Virus record (IMG/VR): IMGVR_UViG_3300030104_006230
Span: 1-27,817 of that record
Source: a virus
Length of the DNA: 27,817 nt
Direction: 5' to 3' (one strand)
Shown: positions 7,571 through 15,333 of the stretch, one piece after another
How positions within the stretch are numbered: position 1 is the first letter of the stretch
Layout: each line of letters starts with the position of its first letter
The notes under the pieces: model-generated
Databases searched by the model: none
Seen by the model: only the letters and a program-made list of their open reading frames with translations
What the model was told of the DNA's origin: nothing
Translations under genes and position numbers: made by a program

Positions 7571-8644
7571 ATGCCTAGTACATACACGAATGACTTACGA
7601 CTTGAGCTCATAGCGGTTGGAGAGGGCGCAGGGTCGGCACCCAATGATTGGGGCTCGAAAACAAACGTCAATCTCACAAGCATTGCTGGAGCTCTGGGCG
7701 CTGGCATAGAGCAAATGGCGAGCGATGCCGATGCCACAATCACCATGGTTGACGGTGCTGCTGACGAGTTCAGATCGCTGTTTTTAAAGATAACCAGTGC
7801 CGGAAGCCTGACCGCTACCCGCACGTTAACTTTTGCACCTAACACAATCAGTAAACTTTGGATTGTCGAGAATGCAACCACTGGCAGCCAATCAATTACG
7901 ATCAGCCAGGGAACTGGCTCAAACGTAACGATTGAGAATGGTAAATCAAAGATTATCTATACCGATGGTGCAGGAAGTGGAGCCGCCGTGGTTGATGCGC
8001 TTCTTGATTTAGACATTGGCGGCACCTTCACAGTCGGAACTGCTGCAACTGGCGTGAGCATAAGTTCTGGCGCAATTGATCTAAAAAATAGCGGTGCAGT
8101 TTCGAATATAAAATTTTATTGCGAGAGTTCGAATGCCCATTACGTTGAGCTAAAGAGCCCTGATCACTCGAGCTACTCTGGCAATGTTAATTTCACATTA
8201 CCGCCAACGAATGGCACGGCTGGTCAATTTTTGAAAGTGGACGGTTCTGGCGGGACTAGCTGGGCTTCGGGTGTAACGATTGACGCAAACGGCGTTGTCA
8301 AATTTGATAACGGCATTCAAGAAGAATCAACGGCAGTCACATCCAGTTCGAATGCGGCAACATTAAATTTGCAAGACGGCACGGTGTTTACACATACACT
8401 TACCGAGGATGTGACATACACATTCAGCAACCCTGCTGCATCTGGATATGCTTCTTCATTCACATTAAAGGTTACACAAGACTCTTCAGCTAGAACCATT
8501 ACTTGGCCGGGATCAGTAGATTGGGCGGCAGGTACAGCCCCTACACTTAGCACCGGGTCGGGAGATGTAGATGTATTTGTATTTCTTACCGTGGACGGTG
8601 GTACGACTTATTATGGATTTACAGCAGGACAGGATCTAAGCTAA
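7571..8644 (+). CDS. Tail fibre / spike protein
   Basis: 357 residues with AGAGGAAAA upstream of ATG 7571. N-terminus MPSTYTNDLRLELIAVGEG and NDWGSKTNVNLTSIAGALG is the attachment-type N-terminus common in fibres from marine phage metagenomes. The middle is Gly/Ser/Thr-rich with repeated strands (GGTFTVGTAATGVSISSGAI, VNFTLPPTNGTAGQFLKVDG), and the end has the TITWPGSVDWAAGTAPTLS and GGTTYYGFTAGQDLS pattern found at the C-terminus of many such fibres. Likely a trimeric fibre or its tail-proximal part. The TAATG overlap with the next gene suggests the 673-aa protein works with it as distal receptor-binding part. Confidence 0.7.
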   Translation: MPSTYTNDLRLELIAVGEGAGSAPNDWGSKTNVNLTSIAGALGAGIEQMASDADATITMVDGAADEFRSLFLKITSAGSLTATRTLTFAPNTISKLWIVENATTGSQSITISQGTGSNVTIENGKSKIIYTDGAGSGAAVVDALLDLDIGGTFTVGTAATGVSISSGAIDLKNSGAVSNIKFYCESSNAHYVELKSPDHSSYSGNVNFTLPPTNGTAGQFLKVDGSGGTSWASGVTIDANGVVKFDNGIQEESTAVTSSSNAATLNLQDGTVFTHTLTEDVTYTFSNPAASGYASSFTLKVTQDSSARTITWPGSVDWAAGTAPTLSTGSGDVDVFVFLTVDGGTTYYGFTAGQDLS

Positions 8645-10665
8645 TGGCTTTTCTTTCTGAAAAACTTATTTCTGCATCTGGCGCGACAGAAGAAACAGAT
8701 GACGATTTTAATCTAGTCACAGGGCTATACCATTTTGATGGCTCAAACGGAGCGCAGAACAATACGCTTCTTGATAGCTCTCCTGAATCTCACACAGTCA
8801 CAAGAAACGCTGATATTGTGCAAGGAACCTTCAGTCCCTTTAGCAGCGATGAAGGCAAGTGGTCAGTTGAATTTGATGGGACTGATGATTATATTGATGT
8901 TGCTTCAGGTGCGACACAACTTGGATCAGGTGATTTCACTGTAGAGTTCTGGATTAAAACTACTGACACAAGTTTTAATCTTGCTAATCCAGATGATTCA
9001 ACTGGTTCAGGTTATTGGGGTTTGCTGATGCAAAGTGGGGATCTTAGGTGGAATGATTCTTATGCAGTTAGCAATAAATGGGTAGTAGATGGTGCGGCTC
9101 TTACAGATAACCAGTGGCATCATGTAGCAATTGTAAGAGCTTCAGGTACGTTTGCTGTTTATTATGACGGCACTTCACAATCAATTCAGAGTGGATCGTT
9201 TAGTGACACTACTAACTATAGTGGCAGCGATGTTCTAAGAATAGGTAAAGGATATGGTGCTGGTGCTTTAGACGAATTTCAAGGGTTTTTAAGTAATTTT
9301 AGAACTGTAATCGGAACGGCAGTATATACAGGAAATTACACTACGCCTTCAACTCCTCTAACTGCTATTACAAATACAAAAGTTTTAGTTTGTTGCAGTA
9401 ATAGGTTCAGAGACAAAAGCACCTCTGCTCATGTAGTGACTTCATCGGGGGCTGCTATACAACCCTTCTCACCCTTTGCGCCTAGTGCATCTTACAATGC
9501 GGCAGTAAATGGAGGATCAGGGTATTTTGATGGAACTGGCGATTATGTGTCTATTTCAACGTCTGATGATTTTGCTTTTGGTACAGGTGATTACACGATT
9601 GAATGTTTTTTTTATAAAAAAAGCACAGGCGTACAGTTTATATATGAAGGAAGAGATAATTCAGACACAAGTGCCAGAGTTTTATTTTATGTAAATGAAA
9701 GCAACAAACTATCAACTTACCAAAACAATTCTGTAAAAGGTTCTAGCAGTGATGATGTTCCTTTAAATTCATGGGTTCATGTTGCACTAACAAGGTCATC
9801 TGGCACTGGTTATTTATTTATGAATGGCGCACAGGTTGCAACTTGGTCTAGTGATACCACCAATCTTTTAAAGCCTAATAATACCTTGTACATAGGCCAT
9901 TATCAGGGAGGAGGTACTACTTACGATTGGGATGGGTTTATTTCTAACCTAAGAGTAGTAAAAGGTACAGCAGTTTACACAAGCGCATTTACCCCTTCTA
10001 CCTCTCCATTGACAGCAGTAACAAACACTAAACTACTTTTAAACTTTACCAATGCCTCTATCTTTGACCAAACAGGTAAAACAAATGTAGACACCGTGGG
10101 CAATGCTCAACTAGACACAAGCGTTAAAAAGTTTGGGACAGCAAGCGTAGAGTTTGATGGCACTGGTGATTATTTACAAATCCCTTCAAGCAATTTTATT
10201 CCTTTTGGTTCAGGAGATTTCACTGTTGAATGTTTTATTAACATAAACTCAGGTACATCTTCTACAGGTAGCAGCGATGCAGTTATATTTGAATGTAGAG
10301 CGAGTGGGGCAACCGCTACTGGATTTGTTTTTAACATAAGACCGAATGGAACCACAAATTTTAAATTAAACTGCTATACAGATGGGGCGGCAAATTTAGA
10401 CGGTCAGACAATGAATTATGGAACGTGGTATCACATTGCTATTTCAAGATCAGGGTCAACCATCCGTTTTTTTGTAGATGGAACAACAACAACAAATATC
10501 ACAAAAAGCAATAATTTTTCAGATCAACCAAATGTAACAATAGGAGCCTCTACTTTATATAGCAGTTCATCAATTACTGGTTTTATAGACGAATTTAGAA
10601 TTACTCATAAAGCCAGATATACCAGCAACTTCACCGCACCCACGAAAGAATTTCCAAATTTATAG
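8644..10665 (+). CDS. Receptor-binding candidate with three LamG-like lectin domains
   Basis: 673 residues with three copies of a concanavalin A/LamG-like jelly roll, each opening with a VEFDGTxDY-type strand at about residues 75, 293 and 502 and containing GSGDFTVEFWI, GTGDYTIECFF and GSGDFTVECFI in turn. Each also has a WHHVAIVRASGT-type strand and ends with a FISNLRVVKGTAVYT-like segment. This domain binds glycans or glycoproteins, so the protein is probably the distal tail tip that recognises host surface sugar. The gene is visibly richer in A and T and in AGA/TTA codons than the head genes, a sign of recent exchange of the receptor module. Start overlaps the fibre stop. Confidence 0.75.
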   Translation: MAFLSEKLISASGATEETDDDFNLVTGLYHFDGSNGAQNNTLLDSSPESHTVTRNADIVQGTFSPFSSDEGKWSVEFDGTDDYIDVASGATQLGSGDFTVEFWIKTTDTSFNLANPDDSTGSGYWGLLMQSGDLRWNDSYAVSNKWVVDGAALTDNQWHHVAIVRASGTFAVYYDGTSQSIQSGSFSDTTNYSGSDVLRIGKGYGAGALDEFQGFLSNFRTVIGTAVYTGNYTTPSTPLTAITNTKVLVCCSNRFRDKSTSAHVVTSSGAAIQPFSPFAPSASYNAAVNGGSGYFDGTGDYVSISTSDDFAFGTGDYTIECFFYKKSTGVQFIYEGRDNSDTSARVLFYVNESNKLSTYQNNSVKGSSSDDVPLNSWVHVALTRSSGTGYLFMNGAQVATWSSDTTNLLKPNNTLYIGHYQGGGTTYDWDGFISNLRVVKGTAVYTSAFTPSTSPLTAVTNTKLLLNFTNASIFDQTGKTNVDTVGNAQLDTSVKKFGTASVEFDGTGDYLQIPSSNFIPFGSGDFTVECFININSGTSSTGSSDAVIFECRASGATATGFVFNIRPNGTTNFKLNCYTDGAANLDGQTMNYGTWYHIAISRSGSTIRFFVDGTTTTNITKSNNFSDQPNVTIGASTLYSSSSITGFIDEFRITHKARYTSNFTAPTKEFPNL

Positions 10666-10674
10666 GTAAAAAAT

Positions 10675-11154
10675 ATGCAGATAGCAATCATAAAAGATAA
10701 CAAAGTAGAAAGCATGGGAGAACACAGAGAGTTGTTCTCTAATGTGAGCTTTCCTGCAACTGGCCCATCATCTGATTGGATGACTGAAAACTCTGTTATG
10801 CCTGTTTACATGAGTCGATCTTATGACAGGATGACACAGAAAAGCACTAACGTAGATCCTTACATTGAGGATAATGTTGTTTATCTTCATAAAATAGAAA
10901 GTCTTACTGATAGTGAAAAGACAGCAGCACAGACAGAAACAAATAACAGACAGGCAGAATTGCAAAGGGCAGAGCGAAACAGAAGACTAGCAGAGACAGA
11001 TTGGATGGCCCTAAGTGATGTCACGATGTCCGAAGAATGGAAGACATACCGCCAAGCGTTAAGAGATATTACTAAGCATGAAAACTGGCCTAACCTTAGA
11101 GTCCCTGACATAGATGGTTCAGGCGAGAACGATTGGCCTGAGAAGCCTAGTTGA
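10675..11154 (+). CDS. Tail fibre-associated protein with tail-assembly-chaperone-like C-terminus
   Basis: 159 residues. The C-terminal half has AERNRRLAETDWMALSDVTM followed by EEWKTYRQALRDI and NWPNLRVP, the conserved pattern of the phage tail assembly chaperone-like domain often found downstream of, or fused to, fibre genes. The N-terminal half (MQIAIIKDNKVESMGEHREL) resembles a small beta domain and varies between phages. It probably helps fold or attach the fibre or receptor protein encoded just upstream. Like that gene, it is comparatively AT-rich, so the two may travel together. Stop overlaps the next ATG by one base. Confidence 0.65.
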   Translation: MQIAIIKDNKVESMGEHRELFSNVSFPATGPSSDWMTENSVMPVYMSRSYDRMTQKSTNVDPYIEDNVVYLHKIESLTDSEKTAAQTETNNRQAELQRAERNRRLAETDWMALSDVTMSEEWKTYRQALRDITKHENWPNLRVPDIDGSGENDWPEKPS

Positions 11155-11318
11155 TGGATGATTTGAAAGCACACGAGAAGCTGTGCCTCGAGCGTCAACA
11201 AAATATTCTCGACCGCCTTGAGAGAGGGTCAGCAAGGATGAATCGCCTGGAGCTTAGTGTCTGGGCAATTTACCCTTGGATTCTTGGGGTTATGTTCTTT
11301 AATTCTTATTTCGGGTAA
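11154..11318 (+). CDS. Small membrane protein (54 aa), holin candidate
   Basis: ATG at 11154 overlaps the previous stop (TGATG), stop TAA at 11316-11318. The first ~34 residues are charged and helical (MDDLKAHEKLCLERQQNILD and a basic RLERGSARMNRLE), and the last 20 form one hydrophobic segment, SVWAIYPWILGVMFFNSYFG. A short protein with a single C-terminal membrane helix next to an endolysin gene is consistent with a holin or a membrane anchor of the lysis cassette. One membrane helix only, so it would be an unusual holin; spanin-like or accessory roles remain possible. Confidence 0.6.
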   Translation: MDDLKAHEKLCLERQQNILDRLERGSARMNRLELSVWAIYPWILGVMFFNSYFG

Positions 11319-11323
11319 GTAAA

Positions 11324-11878
11324 TTGTTTGCGGAAATTTCCGCCATCCTCGGAATTTTAAACTCCGTTAATGCTGGCCTAAACACACTGCGCGAGACTGG
11401 CGGCAATGTTGAGCAAGCGGTTGGCATTCTCGACAAATTCCAAGACGCAAATCAGCGCCTTGATAAATGGGAGCGCAAGAAAAAAACCCGCAAACCTCTT
11501 AGCCAGGCAGACTCAATTAAGCTGGCCACAAGCCGAGCAAAAGCTGCCCAGGCCAGACAAGCGCTTGCAGATCATTTTCGCATGCTCCCTGGCGGCCAAA
11601 AAATCTATCAAGACGCAATGCGGCTTATGGAAAAAAGCCAGCGTGAGCACACTAATTATTTGAAAGAGATTGGAAAAAAAAGGGCCGAGCGTCGAAAAAA
11701 AATGCAAGCGATCTCTGCGAGCGCATTTATAACAGTGTCGTTCATTTTTCTTGCGTGGGCTGGTTGGTTTTTGCACGGCGAGTATCAAGATGCGCAACTT
11801 AAGTCAGCTATAAAAAAACTTGAGTACGCGAAAGAAAGGCAAGCCAACATGCGTAAGTGTGGCCGTCCAAAATGTTAA
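11324..11878 (+). CDS. Helical membrane-anchored protein (184 aa), lysis-cassette candidate
   Basis: Probable TTG start at 11324, five bases after the previous stop. A hydrophobic start (ISAILGILNSVNAGLNTL) is followed by a long basic helix region (KWERKKKTRKP, SRAKAAQARQALADHF), then one strong membrane helix, ISASAFITVSFIFLAWAGWF, at about residues 131-150, and a short charged tail with two cysteines in the last seven residues (CGRPKC). The position between a small membrane protein and the endolysin points to lysis. Not recognised as a known holin or spanin; the exact role is open. Confidence 0.55.
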   Translation: MFAEISAILGILNSVNAGLNTLRETGGNVEQAVGILDKFQDANQRLDKWERKKKTRKPLSQADSIKLATSRAKAAQARQALADHFRMLPGGQKIYQDAMRLMEKSQREHTNYLKEIGKKRAERRKKMQAISASAFITVSFIFLAWAGWFLHGEYQDAQLKSAIKKLEYAKERQANMRKCGRPKC

Positions 11879-11923
11879 AATAAGAAGTTAAGTTTCATCC
11901 CAGATATGGGATTAGGAGGACCG

Positions 11924-12133
11924 TTGAAATTTGTCATTGATGGCGAAGAAATTGATTTGCAAGCGCTTGGGCAAGAAGCCTTGGATATGGCAGAGAGAAT
12001 GCAGCAGTTGCGAGAGGAGATGCAAATTTTAGAAATGCGGCAAAAAGAAAATTTAGTTCTTATGAATACTTACGCTGCCAGTATCAAACAAATGGCAAAT
12101 ACTGATCCGAAAATTGAAATCGTAAAGAAGTGA
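11924..12133 (+). CDS. Small coiled-coil protein (69 aa), lysis cassette
   Basis: I prefer the TTG at 11924, because AGGAGG lies at 11914-11919 just before it; the ATG at 11906 in the same frame would place that ribosome site inside the gene and give 75 residues. Product MKFVIDGEEIDLQALGQEAL then a long heptad-like helix (MAERMQQLREEMQILEMRQK). No membrane segment or lipobox. Stop overlaps the start of the endolysin gene (GTGA at 12130). Possibly a soluble partner of the membrane proteins upstream; function unknown. Confidence 0.55.
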   Translation: MKFVIDGEEIDLQALGQEALDMAERMQQLREEMQILEMRQKENLVLMNTYAASIKQMANTDPKIEIVKK

Positions 12134-12486
12134 ATTATTTTTCCCCAGAAGAATTTATGTGCCAACACTGCAAAAAACAAGGAATTAAGAAAGACATCGT
12201 TGATGTGCTCAACGTCATGCGTGGTGAGTGTGGTTTTCCGTTTATTGTCACGAGCGGTTATAGATGCCCGGATCACCCCATTGAGGCAAAAAAGTCGAAG
12301 CCTGGAGCCCATGCAAATGGTTACGCCGTGGACATTAGCGTAAGGGGCGAGCAAGCCTTACGATTAATTCGCTCGGCAATGGAGCACGGAATTGAAAGAA
12401 TTGGCGTCAATCAAAAAGGCGATGGGCGTTTTATTCATTTAGACGTTGATCCTAATCGGGTCAGCCCTGCGATTTGGAGCTATTAG
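12130..12486 (+). CDS. Endolysin, peptidase M15 family
   Basis: 118 residues from a GTG start overlapping the previous stop. The sequence follows the M15 (zinc D,D-carboxypeptidase / L-alanyl-D-glutamate peptidase-like) plan: FSPEEFMCQHC at the start, VTSGYRCPDHP at residues 40-50, the zinc ligands H61 and D68 in GAHANGYAVDI, and H103 in FIHLDVDP. These enzymes cut peptide cross-links in peptidoglycan. It has no signal peptide, so it needs help to cross the membrane, as the two membrane proteins upstream could provide. The extra cysteines C11 and C14 near the start are common in this phage subfamily. Confidence 0.85.
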   Translation: MNYFSPEEFMCQHCKKQGIKKDIVDVLNVMRGECGFPFIVTSGYRCPDHPIEAKKSKPGAHANGYAVDISVRGEQALRLIRSAMEHGIERIGVNQKGDGRFIHLDVDPNRVSPAIWSY

Positions 12487-13962
12487 ATGGCATTAATTCC
12501 TCTCGCAATCCCTCCAGGCATCGTTAAGAACGGCACCGAGTTTCAACAACTCAATAGCTGGAACGATGGCAATTTAATTAGGTGGTATGAGAGTGCTTTA
12601 CAACCTATTAAAGGCTGGCGAACAAGATCAGTGAGTGCGCTGTCAGGAAGCGTTCGAGCATTGCTTACTTACATTGACAATTCGAGTTTACGTCGGACAA
12701 TTGCAGGATCAAACACCAAGTTATACGTAATTTTAGAAGCTGGTCAGATTTACGATATTACCCCAGCTGGATTTACAACTGGCAATGCTGATGCGGATCA
12801 AAATGTCGCATGGGGCGGATCGACCTGGGGAAGTTTTGAATGGGGAACACAACGACCAGACACTGGCACTTATTCTGTTGCAGATACTTGGTCACTAGAC
12901 ACATGGGGCGAGTACACCATTGCTTGTGCCACAAGCGACGGCAAGATTTACCAGTGGGTGAATAATACTGGTTCAGCAGCTGCCGTTCTCAGTAATGCAC
13001 CGACCAGCACGACGGCAATTGTCGTGACCGATGAGCGGTTTATTTTTGCCCTGGGTGCTGGCGGAGAAAACAACCGGGTTGAATGGTGCGACCAGGAAAA
13101 CAACAACACCTGGACCGCAGCTGCAACAAATCAAGCTGGCGGCCAGAACCTCACAACGGATGGCTCTCTTATCAGTGGCCACAGTCTGCGAGGTGAGACG
13201 TTGCTGCTAACAACTACTGATGCTCACGTTGCTAGATATTCGGGCCCGCCATTTGTTTACAGCTTTCAGCGAGTCGGAGACGGTTGCGGCACTATCTCCG
13301 CAAATGGGTGTGTGGCAGCTGACCAATTTGCTGTTTGGCCGGGACTTCATTCGTTTCATATTTATGATGGATCAGTCAGAGTTCTAAAAAGTGCCGTCGG
13401 TGACTTCTTTTTTAGCAACATCAACAAAGCGCAGCGATCTAAAATTGCTGGTGTTTTGAATTCAGAATTTAATGAGGTGTGGTGGTTTTATCCCTCAGTA
13501 AACAGTATTGAGAACGACAGTTATGTTGTTTGGAATTACCGCGACAACCATTGGAACATTGGAACACTTGCTAGAACAGCTGGTGCAGATTCGGGTGTGT
13601 TTCTTTACCCGCAAATGGTAGGCACTGACGGCTACGTTTATGAGCATGAAGTTGGTTATGCATACGACGGAGCCCAGCCATTCGTGCAGAGCGGCCCTGT
13701 AGAGTTAGGAAACGGCGATAATTTAATGGTAGCGCGACAGTTAATCCCTGATGAAAAAAACCAAGGTGATGTCACTGCGACTTTTAAAACGCGCCTGTAT
13801 CCGAATGGTACAGAGACAAGTCACGGTCCTTTCACGATGGCCAATCCAACGAGCGTTAGGTTCCAGGGGCGGCAAGTTTCTATGCGAATTGATGCAGCAG
13901 AAAACAGTGATTGGAGAGTTGGCACCATGCGACTTGATGCCGTAGCTGGAGGCAAACGATGA
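12487..13962 (+). CDS. Tail hub / DNA-stabilisation-like structural protein
   Basis: 491 residues, beginning MALIPLAIPPGIVKNGTEFQ and NDGNLIRWYESALQPIKGWR. This opening, an IPPG segment followed by a WxxxNLIRWY motif, is typical of a podovirus structural family that I associate with the tail nozzle or packaged-DNA stabilisation protein (P22 gp10-like). Repeated beta-blade-like segments follow (WGGSTWGSFEWGTQ, WSLDTWGEYTIAC, WNYRDNHWNIGTL), suggesting a propeller-like body. It closes the gap between portal/adaptor and the tail tip. The family assignment is by pattern memory, so the precise name is uncertain; a structural role is likely. Confidence 0.6.
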   Translation: MALIPLAIPPGIVKNGTEFQQLNSWNDGNLIRWYESALQPIKGWRTRSVSALSGSVRALLTYIDNSSLRRTIAGSNTKLYVILEAGQIYDITPAGFTTGNADADQNVAWGGSTWGSFEWGTQRPDTGTYSVADTWSLDTWGEYTIACATSDGKIYQWVNNTGSAAAVLSNAPTSTTAIVVTDERFIFALGAGGENNRVEWCDQENNNTWTAAATNQAGGQNLTTDGSLISGHSLRGETLLLTTTDAHVARYSGPPFVYSFQRVGDGCGTISANGCVAADQFAVWPGLHSFHIYDGSVRVLKSAVGDFFFSNINKAQRSKIAGVLNSEFNEVWWFYPSVNSIENDSYVVWNYRDNHWNIGTLARTAGADSGVFLYPQMVGTDGYVYEHEVGYAYDGAQPFVQSGPVELGNGDNLMVARQLIPDEKNQGDVTATFKTRLYPNGTETSHGPFTMANPTSVRFQGRQVSMRIDAAENSDWRVGTMRLDAVAGGKR

Positions 13963-14165
13963 TCCTTCCGACACCGAACGACAAATACGACAGAGTGACT
14001 ATTTCGCAAACTAACTTGGCAATTGAACAAGCTGACTATTTGAATCACAAAAAGAATCAGGACATCGAAGTGGGTGATGGTCGAGTCATCATTAAGAGCC
14101 CGAACGGCACTCGGTACAAGATCGCCGTCGATAATTCTGGCAATTTATCAGCGAGCGCAATATGA
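13959..14165 (+). CDS. Hypothetical small protein (68 aa)
   Basis: ATGA overlap with the upstream stop and ATGA overlap with the downstream start, so clearly part of the late operon. The sequence begins MILPTPNDKYDRVTISQTNL and contains a beta-hairpin-like DGRVIIKSPNGTRYKIAVDN. No recognised domain. Small two-stranded proteins of this type accompany tail genes in related phages; a minor virion or assembly role is inferred from neighbours. Confidence 0.6.
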   Translation: MILPTPNDKYDRVTISQTNLAIEQADYLNHKKNQDIEVGDGRVIIKSPNGTRYKIAVDNSGNLSASAI

Positions 14166-14554
14166 GAGAGCAAAGTTTACAAGCTGCAACACCCCTCGAG
14201 GCGATGCTGCCATATCAAGAAATGCTCGAGAAGGCATTGCAGTTTGGTCACAACACGCATTCGTTTAGGGACATTGTGCGAGGAGTGGCAAGCCAGGATA
14301 TGCAGTTCTGGCCCATGGAGCGATCTTGTTTGGTCACAGAGATTTGTGAGTACCCAAACATGAGAGCCTTGCATATTTTTTTAGCAGCAGGAGATTTATC
14401 AGAAATTAAAAGCATCGACGAAACGCTCGGCGAATGGGCGAAACAGCTTGATGCACAATTCATTAGTTTGTCTGGGCGCAAAGGGTGGGTGAAAGCACTT
14501 GCCGATTTAGATTACAAAGTTGCGCACGTTACGATGTTCAAGGAGGTTAAATGA
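14162..14554 (+). CDS. GNAT-fold-like phage protein (130 aa), internal virion candidate
   Basis: Strand CLVTEICEYPNMRALHIFLA, helix through SIDETLGEWAKQLDA, strand FISLSGRKGWVKAL and a final strand VAHVTMFKEV follow the order of the small acetyltransferase-like proteins that many podo- and siphoviruses carry near their ejection proteins (T7 gp13 is a known relative in fold). The GRKGWVKAL motif is the most conserved part of that group. Whether it binds acetyl-CoA cannot be seen. ATGA overlaps on both sides link it to its neighbours. I take it as a virion or assembly factor rather than a metabolic enzyme. Confidence 0.5.
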   Translation: MREQSLQAATPLEAMLPYQEMLEKALQFGHNTHSFRDIVRGVASQDMQFWPMERSCLVTEICEYPNMRALHIFLAAGDLSEIKSIDETLGEWAKQLDAQFISLSGRKGWVKALADLDYKVAHVTMFKEVK

Positions 14555-15333
14555 GCGCGTCAGGAAAGGGCGGTGGAAAAGGCGGAGGCCAGAGAAGTGC
14601 TGGCGGCTTAAAAACTGGTGCCGCTGTTCAACCAATGGGAGGCGGATTTTATCAGCAGCCCATGCAAATGTATCAGCCATCGAACACCCAAAGTATTTAC
14701 AATCCAGGCAACCGATTGTTTGATCGAATGACACCAGGGTTCCAAAGCGATTATCGCCCTGGCTTAGATTTTTATGGCCCGAGTCAATACAACGGACGGT
14801 TGCTGGTCAACCAGCCGAACCCTGGTTATTACCAGCAGTTCATGGCTCCCGGCAGCAACTATGCGCCGCCTCCCGAGCCAGTGAATCCAGACCCAACGCC
14901 AGCGCCTACTCAACCACAAGGCCCGGTATACGATATGCCGCCGTTCATTGATACGCCTTTCGGTCGAATTGATTTGCGGTTTTTGCAACAAAACGCCAAT
15001 GCAGCAACTAATCAGCCGCAAGCTGCTGCTGCACCTCCACCCCCGGTTGCGCAAGCCACGAATCAAAACGCTGGTGGTTACGATGGCAGCGGAATAAATC
15101 CAAATGGCGCGGCAGCAAGCAACACCTCGAGCGCACCGATCTTGGATCAGGCGGCTGGCAACTCGCCGCAGGTATCGCCATACGAACAAAGAATTCAAAC
15201 ACTTATGGGTCGAGGCATGACGCGAGAACAAGCAATGAGAAATCAAAGCAGCGCCATACGTCAGGGTGCTGACTACGACCTTTCAGGATTTGTCACCGAC
15301 GACGAGTGGCGCAAATTTTCAGGACAATCATAA
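14551..15333 (+). CDS. Gly/Pro/Gln-rich virion protein (260 aa)
   Basis: Low-complexity protein: a glycine/lysine-rich start (SGKGGGKGGGQRSAGG), a Gln/Tyr/Met region (FYQQPMQMYQPSN), and a Pro-rich stretch (PPPEPVNPDPTPAPTQPQGP). It ends in a folded-looking, charged tail (YEQRIQTLMGRGMTREQAMR). Such extended proteins occur among ejected internal virion proteins, where they must pass the portal unfolded. Stop overlaps the next ATG (TAATG at 15333). No enzyme motif; function inferred from composition and position. Confidence 0.6.
   Translation: MSASGKGGGKGGGQRSAGGLKTGAAVQPMGGGFYQQPMQMYQPSNTQSIYNPGNRLFDRMTPGFQSDYRPGLDFYGPSQYNGRLLVNQPNPGYYQQFMAPGSNYAPPPEPVNPDPTPAPTQPQGPVYDMPPFIDTPFGRIDLRFLQQNANAATNQPQAAAAPPPPVAQATNQNAGGYDGSGINPNGAAASNTSSAPILDQAAGNSPQVSPYEQRIQTLMGRGMTREQAMRNQSSAIRQGADYDLSGFVTDDEWRKFSGQS

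Noticed and set aside
7264-7578. Alternative 104-codon frame over the 98-aa gene
   Set aside because: Very basic, no coupling to the upstream gene, and overlaps the fibre ribosome site; the 7257 frame has the start-stop overlap and virion-like composition.
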